DNA of 64,000 nt from Hyphomicrobium sp. (lineage in GTDB: Bacteria > Pseudomonadota > Alphaproteobacteria > Rhizobiales > Hyphomicrobiaceae). The notes beneath the pieces are model-generated. The model did not search any database. It had not been told where the DNA came from and saw only the letters and a list, made by a program, of their open reading frames with translations. The translations under genes and the position numbers were made by a program. Positions 8,778 to 17,973 of this stretch are shown one piece after another (position 1 is the stretch's first letter; every line of letters starts with the position of its first letter). The stretch spans positions 194,982 to 258,981 of the forward strand of contig RXJH01000007.1 of the NCBI GenBank assembly GCA_003987725.1. Reading direction: 5' to 3'.

Positions 8778-9185
8778 ATGTCAAAAAGAGATCCGATGAC
8801 CTGGATGTTGGCTGAAGCCGTCGAAACGTTGACGCGCGCCGAGCGCATGCATCGTCAATTTTTCTCCCTGCAGCGCCCGGAAGCCAAGAACGAGCCTGCC
8901 TGGGAGCCTCCCGTCGACGTGCTCGAAACCGAAAACGAAATTCTTGTTTTTGTGGCGCTTCCGGGCGTCGATCCGGAAATGGTCGAAGCCTCGATCGAGA
9001 ACGGCGTCCTCATCGTTTCGGGGCGTCGTGTTGTGCCGCCGCAGCTTCGCAATGCCGTGATCCATCACCTCGAATTGCCGCAAGGGCGCTTCGAGCGCCG
9101 GATCCAGTTGCCGGCAGGACGATACGCCGTTCGCCAATTCGTAGCGAACGGTTGCCTCGTGTTCTCGCTGACCAAAGCTGGGTGA
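8778..9185 (+). CDS. Hsp20 / alpha-crystallin small heat-shock protein
   Basis: A 135-residue small heat-shock chaperone. The alpha-crystallin domain covers about residues 40-135: WEPPVDVLETENEILVFVALP, then VEASIENGVLIVSGRR and the terminal A-x-x-x-N-G-C-L box (FVANGCLVFSLTKAG). The protein ends straight after this box, so the C-terminal I-x-I tail that many family members use for oligomer assembly is missing. The start at 8778 has AAAGAG upstream. It is 10 bp upstream of lon and almost certainly co-transcribed, placing a holdase and a protease in one heat-shock unit. Confidence 0.85.
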   Translation: MSKRDPMTWMLAEAVETLTRAERMHRQFFSLQRPEAKNEPAWEPPVDVLETENEILVFVALPGVDPEMVEASIENGVLIVSGRRVVPPQLRNAVIHHLELPQGRFERRIQLPAGRYAVRQFVANGCLVFSLTKAG

Positions 9186-9195
9186 GGTAAGAGCA

Positions 9196-11616
9196 ATGGC
9201 ACTTGGTGACGCGAACTCCACGGGTTCGGAAAAGACTGCACCCGAGACGGGCAACGTCTCACGGAACGCCGATCTTCCGACGGACGCGCTGATTATTCTT
9301 CCCGTCCGCAAAGTCGTTCTCTTCCCGGGCCTAATCCTGCCGCTGACGATTGGCCGCGATAAATCCGTCGCTGCGGCTCAGCAGGCCGTGCGCGAGCAGC
9401 GCCAGATCGGCGTCTTTTTGCAGCGCGACCCGGAAAACGACGATCCAGGCCCCGGCGATATCTATCGGATAGGCACGCTGGCCAACATTATTCGCTACCT
9501 CGCGGCGCCCGACGGCACGCATCACGTCGTCGTGCAAGGCGTGCAACGCATCCGCATCGACGATTTCCTCTCCGGCACACCATTTCTGACGGCGCGCGTC
9601 ATCCATCTGCCTGAACCCGACGCACGCTCGACCGAGATCGAAGCGCGTTTTCGCAATCTTCGCAATCAGGCGCTCGAAGCGGTGCAACTGCTTCCGCAAG
9701 CCCCTCAGGAACTGATAGCGACGATCGAGAATGCGGCGTCTCCCGCAGCGCTCGCCGATCTCGCCGCCGGCTACATGGACATCACGCCCGAAGACAAACA
9801 GGCGATCCTCGAGACGGTCGATCTGACAACACGCATCGAACGCGTATCCAAATTGCTCGCCGAACGCATCGAGGTGATGCGGATCGCGCAGGAGATCGGC
9901 CGTCAAACCAAAGCTGCGTTCGACGACCGTCAACGTGAAGCCGTGCTACGCGAGCAATTGGCGGCGATCCAGCGTCAGCTCGGCGAAGGCGACGGCAAAT
10001 CTCAGGAAGTCGCGGAGCTGAGCGAAGCAATCACAAAGGCGCAGATGCCGGCCGAGGTCGAGCAGCATGCCCGCAAGGAACTCGCCCGCTATCAACGCTT
10101 GCCGGAAGCCGCGGCGGAAACGGGCATGATCCGCACCTATCTCGACTGGTTGACGGAACTCCCTTGGGCATTGCCTGAAGAGAAGCCGATCGACATCGTC
10201 GCCGCGCGCCGCATTCTCGACGAAGACCATTTCGGCCTCGAAAAGATCAAGACGCGCATCATCGAATACCTCGCCGTGCGTAAGCTCGCGCCTCACGGCA
10301 AGGCGCCCATTCTCTGCTTCGTTGGTCCACCGGGCGTCGGCAAGACGTCTCTCGGCCAATCGATCGCCCGCGCGATGCAGCGACCGTTCGTGCGCGTGAG
10401 CCTTGGAGGCGTTCACGACGAATCCGAAATTCGCGGCCATCGCCGCACTTACGTCGGCGCACTTCCGGGCATCATCATTCAGGGGATCAAAAGGGCGGCC
10501 GCGCGCAATTGCGTCATGATGCTCGACGAAATCGACAAGATGGGTCGCGGCATTCACGGCGACCCATCGGCTGCCATGCTCGAGGTTCTCGATCCCGAGC
10601 AGAACGGCACGTTCCGCGATAACTACCTCGGCGTACCCTTCGATCTGAGCCGAGTGGTTTTCATCGCCACCTCGAACATGCTCGAAACGATACCGGGGCC
10701 CTTGCTCGACCGTATGGAGATCATCAGCCTCGCCGGGTACACGGAAAGTGAAAAGTTGCAGATCGCCCGCCGTTATCTCGTCAAGCGGCAGCTCGAAGCG
10801 AACGGCCTGAAGCCCGATGAGGTTACGATCGACGACGCGGCATTGGGCACCATTATCCATGGTTACACGCGCGAGGCCGGAGTGCGCTCGCTTGAGCGCG
10901 AAATCGGCAAGGTGTTTCGGCACGCAGCCGTCAAGATCGCCGAGGACAGTACGGCGCGCGTCAGCATCGGCCCAAAAGATCTCACCGAAAGCCTCGGAGC
11001 ACCGCGCTTCGAGAATGAAGTCGCCATGCGCACGAGCGTTCCGGGTGTCGCGACCGGTCTTGCATGGACGCCGGTCGGCGGCGACATCCTTTTCATCGAG
11101 GCGACAAAGTCCCCGGGCAAAGGCGGATTGATCCTGACCGGGCAACTCGGCGATGTGATGCGCGAAAGCGCCCAAGCCGCGATGACGCTCGTCAAAAACC
11201 GCGCGCAATCCTTAGGGATTGATCCGGCCATCTTCGAGAAGAGCGAGATCCACGTGCACGTTCCGGCTGGCGCAACGCCGAAAGACGGCCCGAGCGCCGG
11301 TGTCGCGATGTTCATGGCCCTCGTCTCGCTTCTCACGAACCGCACCGTCAGAAGCGACACTGCCATGACGGGAGAGATCTCGCTCCGGGGCCTCGTTCTC
11401 CCGGTCGGCGGCATCAAGGAAAAAGTAGTCGCCGCGGCAGCTGCTGGCATCACGCGCGTCATGCTGCCCGCGCGAAACCGGCGCGACTTCGACGACATTC
11501 CTCAAGACGCCCGCAATCGCCTCGAATTCATATGGCTGGAGCGCGTGGACGACGCCGTCGCTGGCGCGCTGGACCGCAAACACGCGGATGCCGCGACGGA
11601 TTCGGTCATCGCCTAA
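9196..11616 (+). CDS. lon: ATP-dependent Lon protease
   Basis: The 806-residue protein has the full Lon layout. The N-terminal substrate-binding domain begins near residue 30 (DALIILPVRKVVLFPGLILP). The AAA+ domain has Walker A GPPGVGKTS at about residue 376 and Walker B MMLDEIDK. The serine protease domain has the catalytic serine in GPSAGVAM (about 698) and the lysine in PVGGIKEKV (about 741). It degrades damaged and regulatory proteins in the cytoplasm. It follows hsp20 by 10 bp. A 30-residue low-complexity leader precedes the Lon domain. This may be a second lon copy separate from the clp-lon locus, but only one is visible here. Confidence 0.95.
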   Translation: MALGDANSTGSEKTAPETGNVSRNADLPTDALIILPVRKVVLFPGLILPLTIGRDKSVAAAQQAVREQRQIGVFLQRDPENDDPGPGDIYRIGTLANIIRYLAAPDGTHHVVVQGVQRIRIDDFLSGTPFLTARVIHLPEPDARSTEIEARFRNLRNQALEAVQLLPQAPQELIATIENAASPAALADLAAGYMDITPEDKQAILETVDLTTRIERVSKLLAERIEVMRIAQEIGRQTKAAFDDRQREAVLREQLAAIQRQLGEGDGKSQEVAELSEAITKAQMPAEVEQHARKELARYQRLPEAAAETGMIRTYLDWLTELPWALPEEKPIDIVAARRILDEDHFGLEKIKTRIIEYLAVRKLAPHGKAPILCFVGPPGVGKTSLGQSIARAMQRPFVRVSLGGVHDESEIRGHRRTYVGALPGIIIQGIKRAAARNCVMMLDEIDKMGRGIHGDPSAAMLEVLDPEQNGTFRDNYLGVPFDLSRVVFIATSNMLETIPGPLLDRMEIISLAGYTESEKLQIARRYLVKRQLEANGLKPDEVTIDDAALGTIIHGYTREAGVRSLEREIGKVFRHAAVKIAEDSTARVSIGPKDLTESLGAPRFENEVAMRTSVPGVATGLAWTPVGGDILFIEATKSPGKGGLILTGQLGDVMRESAQAAMTLVKNRAQSLGIDPAIFEKSEIHVHVPAGATPKDGPSAGVAMFMALVSLLTNRTVRSDTAMTGEISLRGLVLPVGGIKEKVVAAAAAGITRVMLPARNRRDFDDIPQDARNRLEFIWLERVDDAVAGALDRKHADAATDSVIA

Positions 11617-11630
11617 TCCGTTCGCGGAAA

Positions 11631-11651
11631 TTCTCCCCGGGCCGCGGAGAA
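11631..11651 (+). terminator. possible stem-loop after lon
   Basis: TTCTCC and GGAGAA pair across a 9-base GC-rich loop, 15 bp past the lon stop. No U-run follows, so it would be a weak intrinsic terminator or an mRNA-stabilising hairpin. Confidence 0.3.
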
Positions 11652-11949
11652 AGATTTGCAATCGCTGCCGGGCTCCAGCAACCCCATGCTCGCATGAGTG
11701 AAACCGCGCTTTCAAAACGTGTCGTCTAAGCTGCGTTGGCTGGCGACTTTCGAGCGTGATTGCGCGCTCAATCGCGGATACGGCAAACAATCCGTTAACA
11801 GAAAATATGGCGTGATTGATTTAAAGACCGATGAGTTCAGCCCTTCTTAAAGGATCGTGGCGTATAGCAAGCGAGAGCATAAGCGATTAGGGCGGCAAGC
11901 CGGCGAAGCGAGGTTTCGGTCGCCCGCTCGGTAGAGGGACCCTCCAGCA
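11652..11949. other. intergenic stretch without a recognised gene
   Basis: About 300 bp between lon and the methyltransferase-like gene. Short open frames here have no ribosome binding site or recognisable product. It probably holds the promoter for the downstream gene; AT-rich sequence around 11795-11830 is a plausible location. Confidence 0.4.
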
Positions 11950-12624
11950 ATGAATGCGTTCGTCAGCGGGGTTCAGTCCGCCTTTCAGGGAAACCTCTTC
12001 AAATCCTACACATGGAATAAGGTCCTCGCGCTCGATCTTCTCGAACGTACGATTATCTTCGGAATTTTCGGCCTGTTCGCGGTCCGCACGTACCACAAGC
12101 TGTCGGCCACCAACGATATTCGGTTTTATCTTCTATTTTTGTCTGAGATCGTGCCGATGGTATTCCTGCTTCTGCGGCGCCCATCGCCGACGCTCTCGGA
12201 TCGCCCGTCTGATTGGCTTATCGGCGTGTCAGGCTCGATCGCTCCCTTGCTCATTACGCCGAGCCCAACGCAACCTTGGGTCCCATTTATCGCATGCTAT
12301 ATCATCATCCTCAGCGGCATCTGCGTGCAGCTGACGGCGAAGGTTGTCCTTGGACTGAGCTTCGGCATCATCGCCGCCAATCGCGGCGTCAAGCGCGAAG
12401 GTCCCTATCGGTTCGTCAGGCATCCCATGTATGCAGGCTATACGCTGGCACACATCGGGCTGTTGCTGGCAATGCCGGTCGCCATGAATGCCTTCTGGTA
12501 CGGGATTGCATTTTTGCTGCAGATCGCGCGCATGAACCGCGAAGAACGCGTGCTGAAGCAATCTCAGGAATATCGCGATCTCATGAAGCGCGTCCCCTAC
12601 CGGCTCGTCCCCGGCATCTACTGA
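11950..12624 (+). CDS. isoprenylcysteine carboxyl methyltransferase-like membrane protein
   Basis: A 224-residue polytopic membrane protein with about five hydrophobic helices. The C-terminal half carries the ICMT/PEMT signature: GPYRFVRHPMYAGYTLAHIG followed by a long hydrophobic helix and the RMNREERVLKQ acidic segment. Family members use S-adenosylmethionine to methylate lipids or lipid-like thiols at the membrane; the substrate in bacteria is mostly unknown. The gene ends 4 bp from the convergent cytochrome gene. Confidence 0.75.
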   Translation: MNAFVSGVQSAFQGNLFKSYTWNKVLALDLLERTIIFGIFGLFAVRTYHKLSATNDIRFYLLFLSEIVPMVFLLLRRPSPTLSDRPSDWLIGVSGSIAPLLITPSPTQPWVPFIACYIIILSGICVQLTAKVVLGLSFGIIAANRGVKREGPYRFVRHPMYAGYTLAHIGLLLAMPVAMNAFWYGIAFLLQIARMNREERVLKQSQEYRDLMKRVPYRLVPGIY

Positions 12625-12628
12625 GGAT

Positions 12629-13486
12629 TTATGGCGTAGCCTGAGAAGGCAAAGCCTCGCCGGACGATTTCCGCTTGCCCATATAGGCGAGATAGGTGAC
12701 GAGCGCATCGAGTTCCGCATTCGAAATTGCCGCCTCGCTGAAACCCTCCATTTGTTGCTGCGGCCAGCTGCGCACAGCTTTTGGATTCCGGATAATGGCC
12801 CGCAGTCCACGCTCGGTGATGTAATCGACAGCGCTCATCGGCCGGCCGAGATCCGGTCCCATCTCGCCCTCCCCCGCGCCATCGAGACGGTGGCAGGTCA
12901 TGCAGTTCTTGATGAATACGGCTTGCCCCTTCCGCTCGGGCGCATCATCCGCAAGCGATCGATCCACGGCTATTTGCGGCCAACGCCTGATCGGATCTTC
13001 GACGCCCGAAAGCGACGCCAGGGAAAACGGCCAGAGCTCGTTGCCGATGGCAGAGCGCTCAGCGCCTTCCCAGACCAGATAGAACGGACCAGCACTACCA
13101 TCCCTATCCGGAAGTTTTGCCCACGGCTTTGCCGGATCTTCCACTGCGATCCATGCAACGGCGCCGCCCCCGGCGCCCTTCTTCACCAGCTCGCTCGGAA
13201 TTTGCGAAACGTACCCATCGCTCGCACGCGCTTCGATCGTATTGTAACCGTCTTTTAAAGCAGTACCGAGGAGCCCCAGCAGCGGCACGGCGCGATACGT
13301 CATTTCGCGGTGATATGCGGAATCATTCGGAACGACCAGATCGGTCGCGTCCGGCCGCGCTAGAAGCTCCGCCGCGGTAAAGCGGTGCGGCTCGCCGCCA
13401 AACGACAATGTCAGAACACGCTCGGCGCCAAGACAATGTCCCGCGCTGAACGCCCAGAGAAGCAAAAGCGCAAATACACGTGCCAT
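12629..13486 (-). CDS. exported cytochrome c protein with N-terminal molybdopterin-oxidoreductase-like domain
   Basis: The product (285 residues) starts MARVFALLLLWAFSAGHCLG, a signal peptide; AGGGGA lies upstream of this ATG. Residues about 20-165 resemble the sulfite-oxidase-type domain without visible cofactor cysteine (RAVPLLGLLGTALK, EARASDGYVSQIP). The C-terminal part has one class I haem c site, CMTCH, near residue 193, with a later methionine in QQMEGF as likely axial ligand. It should act as a periplasmic electron carrier. The partner is not evident; the upstream gene on the same strand is a cupin 95 bp away. Confidence 0.75.
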   Translation of the reverse strand: MARVFALLLLWAFSAGHCLGAERVLTLSFGGEPHRFTAAELLARPDATDLVVPNDSAYHREMTYRAVPLLGLLGTALKDGYNTIEARASDGYVSQIPSELVKKGAGGGAVAWIAVEDPAKPWAKLPDRDGSAGPFYLVWEGAERSAIGNELWPFSLASLSGVEDPIRRWPQIAVDRSLADDAPERKGQAVFIKNCMTCHRLDGAGEGEMGPDLGRPMSAVDYITERGLRAIIRNPKAVRSWPQQQMEGFSEAAISNAELDALVTYLAYMGKRKSSGEALPSQATP

Positions 13487-13581
13487 TCCATTTCCCCTGA
13501 CAATCATCGCCTGACGCAAGACGACCGCTCCCCTCGAACGGCGCTCCACATTTCAACGGCGCCCGCATCCCAATCCTGCTT

Positions 13582-14037
13582 CTACTGCGCCTGCGGAATC
13601 CCCGACTTTTTGAACGACGCGAGCCTCTCCTCGACGAGAGCCTCGAGCTCTGGCAGCAGAACGACACTTTCCTGCTCGTTCGGGTCCGTGCGGGCAATGA
13701 CGGCAGAAGCCGGCTTATCGCTCATGTTGATCGGCAGATGCGGCACCCCCGCGGGAATATAGACGAGATCGCCTGCCCGCGTCGGAATGCAGTTCTCAAG
13801 CCGATGCCCGAACAACGTTAGAACCTCGCCGTCCAGCATATAAATTGCGGTCTCATGATTTTCATGAAGGTGCGCCTTGGCGCGCCCACCGGCCGGGACC
13901 GTCAAAAGATGCATACAGATGCCTTTTGAGCCGACGGTCTCTGAGGCGATGCCACAGAAATAAGTCAGACCCTGCTTCCCGTCATAGGTATCCGCCGCGC
14001 GAATGACCCGGCACGTGAGGTCCGGCGAAGTAGCCAT
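13582..14037 (-). CDS. cupin-domain protein
   Basis: A 151-residue single-domain cupin. The metal-binding motif 1 is seen as AHLHENHETAIYMLDGE and motif 2 as GDLVYIPAGVPHLPIN. AAAGGAGTG lies about 8 bases before the ATG. Cupins of this size bind a metal and act as small dioxygenases, isomerases or sugar/ligand sensors; the sequence gives no specific substrate. It may be co-transcribed with the cytochrome c gene downstream. Confidence 0.75.
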   Translation of the reverse strand: MATSPDLTCRVIRAADTYDGKQGLTYFCGIASETVGSKGICMHLLTVPAGGRAKAHLHENHETAIYMLDGEVLTLFGHRLENCIPTRAGDLVYIPAGVPHLPINMSDKPASAVIARTDPNEQESVVLLPELEALVEERLASFKKSGIPQAQ

Positions 14038-14187
14038 TTGAAATCACTCCTTTCCAATAGTCGTTGTTCGTGACAAAACCCGCTGCAAGGGTTTGCGGAT
14101 CGAATCTATTCCGCTGCAGCCATTCAAAAAGCTTGTTCGAGCTTAGCCAAGCGCCCTGTTTTCTCTAAGCAAGCTAGGCAACGAAAA

Positions 14188-14940
14188 ATGACAAACAAGA
14201 AGCCGGATACCCTTCAGCCTGTTGATGACGCTGCGCGGCGCCTCGGCAAAACACTCATGCGCACCGCCCGCTACGCTTCGCTGGCCACGATTGACCCGCT
14301 CGACGGTTCGCCATCGGTCAGCCGGGTCAGCCTCGCGACGGCAATGGACGGTTCTCCGGTCTTCCTCATCTCAAGGCTCTCGGGCCATTTCGCGAACCTG
14401 GAAGCCGATGCCAGATGTTCGCTCCTCGTGGGCGAACCCGGCAAAGGCGACCCGCTTGCCTATCCCCGGATGACCCTGATCGGCACGGCCGAAAATCTTG
14501 CCGACAGCCCAGATCGCCCACATGTGAAGAGCCGCTTTCTGAGACGCAATCCGAAAGCGGCATTATACGCCGACTTCCCGGATTTCGCCTTCTGGAAGTT
14601 TACGCTCGCGCGCGCCTCGCTGAACGGCGGCTTCGGCAAAGCCTATGCGATAACGGCGGACGACCTCGCCGTGCCAGCCGCCGCGCTCGAATCGCTATCC
14701 GAGGCTGAGGAAGGCGCCGTTGGGCACATGAACTCGGACCATGCCGACGCGGTCGGGCGCTACGCTGTGAAGGCTGGAGCGAGCACCCCCGAAGGCTGGC
14801 GTCTCGCCACCATCGATCCCGAGGGATTGGACATGACGTCCGGTGATGAGGTTACCCGGCTCTGGTTCGATGCGCCCCTGAAGTCGGCACAAGACCTCCG
14901 GCCCGTCCTCGTCGCGCTCGCGAAGAAAGCCGACGCCTGA
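14188..14940 (+). CDS. HugZ-like pyridoxamine-phosphate-oxidase-fold protein with DUF2470 tail
   Basis: Residues about 15-150 form a split-barrel FMN-binding-type domain (RTARYASLATIDPLDGSP, FLISRLSGHFANLEAD). Residues about 170-245 match DUF2470 (GAVGHMNSDHADAVGRYAVK, DPEGLDMTSGDEVTRLWF). This two-domain layout is that of HugZ-type proteins, some of which degrade haem. The length (250) is normal. A catabolic haem role is inferred from family only; no haem-uptake genes are nearby. Confidence 0.8.
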   Translation: MTNKKPDTLQPVDDAARRLGKTLMRTARYASLATIDPLDGSPSVSRVSLATAMDGSPVFLISRLSGHFANLEADARCSLLVGEPGKGDPLAYPRMTLIGTAENLADSPDRPHVKSRFLRRNPKAALYADFPDFAFWKFTLARASLNGGFGKAYAITADDLAVPAAALESLSEAEEGAVGHMNSDHADAVGRYAVKAGASTPEGWRLATIDPEGLDMTSGDEVTRLWFDAPLKSAQDLRPVLVALAKKADA

Positions 14941-14961
14941 CCGGACGAACCGGACGCCTCT

Positions 14962-15894
14962 TCAAGCCGTTTTCATCGCGCTCGTGGGCTTGCGCGTCTG
15001 TCCCGCATGCTGACTGAGAAAACGCACAAAGCTGCGCACGATTGGCCGGCTATCGTCGCTCTTCCGGTAGGCAGCAAAATGACTGGATTGGAACTGATAG
15101 GTCTGCGGTTTCAATTCCCGCATCAGACCCTGCCGAACCCAGCTCTCGGCAACATGGCGCGGCAAAAACCCTATGAAGCGGCCCGACAGGATCATCATGA
15201 CCTGCGCCTCCATCTGCACCACGTGCCCCGTGGCGCGCGGATGGTCGGCGCGATAAAGGTCGTCCAGGTAGCGATATCCACGGACGGAAAAAAGCGCTTT
15301 TCCGATGGCTTCCCGCGTGAGGGAAGCCGACGACGCGTCGAAAAGAGAATGACCCTTGCCGCAATAGAGGCCGTGCGGCTCCCGGTGAATGGCGACGTAC
15401 GTGACGCCGGGAGCTTTTTGCGACATCGGCCCGATGACGACATCGCGCCGACCATCGGCAATGGCCTGCTCCAGCGCGTAGGGCGTACCGAGTTCGAGGT
15501 CGATGTAGACATTTTCGGCGTTTTCCATGAAGCGGCCGATAACATGCTGCAGAGCCAGGGCGGGATTTGTGACGATCCCGTCGACGATGCCGATGCGCAG
15601 CCGCCCGACCAGCTGCCCATTGTGCTGGCCCACGCGCTCCTCGAAAGCGTTGATGTCGGCGAATAGCTTCTGGGTCGCGAGATACGTCGCCTCACCGAAC
15701 GGAGTAAGCTGAAACCCGCGCCGGCCCCGCACGCAAAGCGGCGCGCCGAGTTTCCGTTCGAGCGCCGCAAGATGCGTGCTCAACGTCGGCTGCGACAGGT
15801 TGAGCGCGATCTGCGCATCGGCGAACCCCCCGGCCTCGACCAGCGTCACGAACACCCGGAGAAGGCGAATGTCGATGTTGTCGAGCCGGCGCAT
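14962..15894 (-). CDS. LysR-family transcriptional regulator
   Basis: A 310-residue LysR protein. Residues 6-65 carry the winged HTH (LRVFVTLVEAGGFADAQIAL, QPTLSTHLAALERKLGAPL). The rest is a periplasmic-binding-protein-fold effector domain. GGAAAGGGAA sits before the ATG. It is divergent from the ABC transporter binding protein, the classic arrangement for a LysR protein controlling an adjacent uptake and degradation operon. The shared 136-bp region contains a perfect inverted repeat at 15950-15966. Confidence 0.9.
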   Translation of the reverse strand: MRRLDNIDIRLLRVFVTLVEAGGFADAQIALNLSQPTLSTHLAALERKLGAPLCVRGRRGFQLTPFGEATYLATQKLFADINAFEERVGQHNGQLVGRLRIGIVDGIVTNPALALQHVIGRFMENAENVYIDLELGTPYALEQAIADGRRDVVIGPMSQKAPGVTYVAIHREPHGLYCGKGHSLFDASSASLTREAIGKALFSVRGYRYLDDLYRADHPRATGHVVQMEAQVMMILSGRFIGFLPRHVAESWVRQGLMRELKPQTYQFQSSHFAAYRKSDDSRPIVRSFVRFLSQHAGQTRKPTSAMKTA

Positions 15895-15949
15895 CCCGTT
15901 CCCTTTCCTTACCCTGCGCAGTCACATTGACAGTTTTCGATGTATCTTT

Positions 15950-15966
15950 CCAATAATCAATATTGG
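15950..15966. promoter_or_regulatory. candidate LysR operator (perfect palindrome)
   Basis: CCAATA, 5 bases, TATTGG: a perfect inverted repeat of 17 bp containing a T-N11-A core, in the divergent region between the LysR gene and the ABC transporter gene. This is the expected form and location of a LysR recognition site. Confidence 0.6.
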
Positions 15967-16030
15967 TCTCGATGTGATTTTGCCGGAGATTTCAACGCTA
16001 CGGTGGTGTGGTCATCTGGGGATGGTGCCG

Positions 16031-17059
16031 ATGCATAAAACGATGAACGTTCGGCGGGTTGTCGGAGCCGGGGTTGCGATGGCGTTGGGGATGAGCCTCT
16101 CCCTGGCCGCGACGGTCGCGAAGGCTGACGAGGCGATCCGCATACTCTGTCCGACATGGAGCGGCTACGCCCCCGTCTTCGTGGCGCAAGAACTCGGCTA
16201 CTTCAAAAAGCTCGGCATCGACGTAAGCATCAAGTTTGAAGATGAACGGGCCAACGTCATGGCCGCGATGGCGCACGGCGATATCGAAATGGATATGCGC
16301 ACGGTCGGCGAATATCAGGGCAAGCCGCGCGATGCCAAGACGCCAGGCATCATCATCGGCACCATCGACCAGTCGCTCGGCGGCGACGGCGTCATCTCAT
16401 CAGGCGACATCACGTCCGTCGACCAGCTGAAGGGCAAAACCGTCGCCTCTGAGCCGAATATCCCGGGCCGCCTGCTGTTGCAGATGGAATTGAAGAAGAA
16501 GGGCATGACGCTGGCCGATCTCGACGTCAAACAGATCGCCACCGCCGACACCATCGCCGTCTTCAGCGATCCGTCGATTGCCGCTGTCGTCTCCTACCAG
16601 CCGAACTTGTCCCAGGCGGTGGATAAGGTCCCACAGCGCAAGCCCCACATCCTGGTCTCCTCGGCCCAATACCCGGGCATCATCGTCGACGTCATCATTG
16701 CCCGTCAGGACGACCTGAAGGCCAATCCTGAGAAGTACAAGAAGTTCATGATCGGCATCTTCAAGGCCATCGACTACTTCAAATCGAACAAAGCGGACTT
16801 CATCAAGCTCGCCGCACCCCACTTCAACCTGTCGCCGGAAGAGTTCGCAGCCTCGATTGAAGGCAGTTTGGACTATACGGGCCACAAGGAAACCAGCGAA
16901 TATTTCGGCAAGCCCGGCGCCCCCGGCTCGCTCTACAAGGTTTTCGATGAGGTCATGCAGCTCAATCTCGAAAATGGCGCTGCCGAAAATAACCTCAAAG
17001 CCGCAGAGCAGATCGACAATTCGATTATTGCCGGTATCACCGAAGCCGATCTGAAGTAG
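16031..17059 (+). CDS. ABC transporter substrate-binding protein (NitT/TauT type)
   Basis: The periplasmic solute receptor of an uptake system. The product begins MHKTMNVRRVVGAGVAMALG, a signal peptide cut near AKADEAIRI. The mature domain follows the SsuA/NMT1-like pattern: GYAPVFVAQELGYFKKLGID and DLKGKT-like SVDQLKGKTVASEPN. I set the start at 16031 since the frame further upstream (open to 15776) runs through the LysR promoter; 16043 is an alternative. Permease and ATPase genes follow directly. Ligands of this family include nitrate, taurine, sulfonates and pyrimidine-type amines. Confidence 0.85.
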   Translation: MHKTMNVRRVVGAGVAMALGMSLSLAATVAKADEAIRILCPTWSGYAPVFVAQELGYFKKLGIDVSIKFEDERANVMAAMAHGDIEMDMRTVGEYQGKPRDAKTPGIIIGTIDQSLGGDGVISSGDITSVDQLKGKTVASEPNIPGRLLLQMELKKKGMTLADLDVKQIATADTIAVFSDPSIAAVVSYQPNLSQAVDKVPQRKPHILVSSAQYPGIIVDVIIARQDDLKANPEKYKKFMIGIFKAIDYFKSNKADFIKLAAPHFNLSPEEFAASIEGSLDYTGHKETSEYFGKPGAPGSLYKVFDEVMQLNLENGAAENNLKAAEQIDNSIIAGITEADLK

Positions 17060-17090
17060 TCTACAAAAAAGCAGACCGCGAGATCAGCGC

Positions 17091-17963
17091 GTGAGCACCA
17101 GCAAAGCGATACTGTCTACGGCGGCTGGGGGGTCGGCCGGGAACGCGGCGTCCAAGCCGCGTTCCCATCCGCGGAAACGAACCCGCAACCAATTCTTCGC
17201 GTTTCGCGGAACGCTGTCGAAGCGGGCTCAGATTATAACGGCCGCGTTCGCGAGCCTCTTCGTCTTGGGCCTGTGGGAAATTTCGACCCGTCTCGGCTGG
17301 ATCAACGCGGTCTTTCTTCCACCTCCGACCGTCACGATCGAAACGCTGTGGAACATGATCCTCCACAAGAACCTGTTATGGCACGCGGGTGTCTCGACGC
17401 TGCGGATCTGGGTTGCCTTCTCTCTTTCAGTGATCATGGCGGTTCCGATCGGCATCGCGATGTCGAGCTTCCGCGGCGTCGGTGCCGCGCTCGAGCCGAT
17501 CGTGGACTTCATCCGCTATCTGCCGGTGCCGGCGCTCGTCCCCCTCAGCATCATCTGGTTCGGCGTCGGCGAGACGACCAAGATCTTTCTGCTCTGGCTC
17601 GGCACCTTCTTCCAGCTCGTGCTGCTCGTCGCCGACGACATGCGGCGCGTCCCGCAGGAATACGTCGAGATTTCATACACTGTCGGCGCAAGGCCCGCGC
17701 AGATGCTGTCGGATGTCGCCTTCCGCGCCATGTTGCCAAGCCTGTTCGACAACCTGCGCATCACGCTCGGATGGTGCTGGACCTACCTGATCATTGCGGA
17801 AATCGTCGCTGCCGATAACGGCCTCGGCTTCGTCATATGGGCGGCGCGCCGCTACATGAATACGTCGGAAGTGATGGCGGGCGTTGTGACCATCGGCTTG
17901 ATCGGACTGGTCACCGATCAGGTCCTGCGCCTCCTGCACAAGCGCCTGTTCCGATATCTCTGA
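17091..17963 (+). CDS. ABC transporter permease (NitT/TauT type)
   Basis: Starts with GTG. After a basic 45-residue leader, there are about six membrane helices and the EAA-type loop (EYVEISYTVGARPAQML), which docks with the ATPase. The sequence PVPALVPLSIIWFGVGETTK is typical of SsuC/TauC permeases. It lies 31 bp after the binding protein and 10 bp before the ATPase. Confidence 0.88.
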   Translation: MSTSKAILSTAAGGSAGNAASKPRSHPRKRTRNQFFAFRGTLSKRAQIITAAFASLFVLGLWEISTRLGWINAVFLPPPTVTIETLWNMILHKNLLWHAGVSTLRIWVAFSLSVIMAVPIGIAMSSFRGVGAALEPIVDFIRYLPVPALVPLSIIWFGVGETTKIFLLWLGTFFQLVLLVADDMRRVPQEYVEISYTVGARPAQMLSDVAFRAMLPSLFDNLRITLGWCWTYLIIAEIVAADNGLGFVIWAARRYMNTSEVMAGVVTIGLIGLVTDQVLRLLHKRLFRYL

Positions 17964-17973
17964 GAGGCGCAAC

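Noticed and set aside
9946-11208. 420-residue open frame antisense to lon
   Set aside because: Lies wholly inside a clear Lon gene; it is a shadow caused by high GC third positions, with no recognisable domain.
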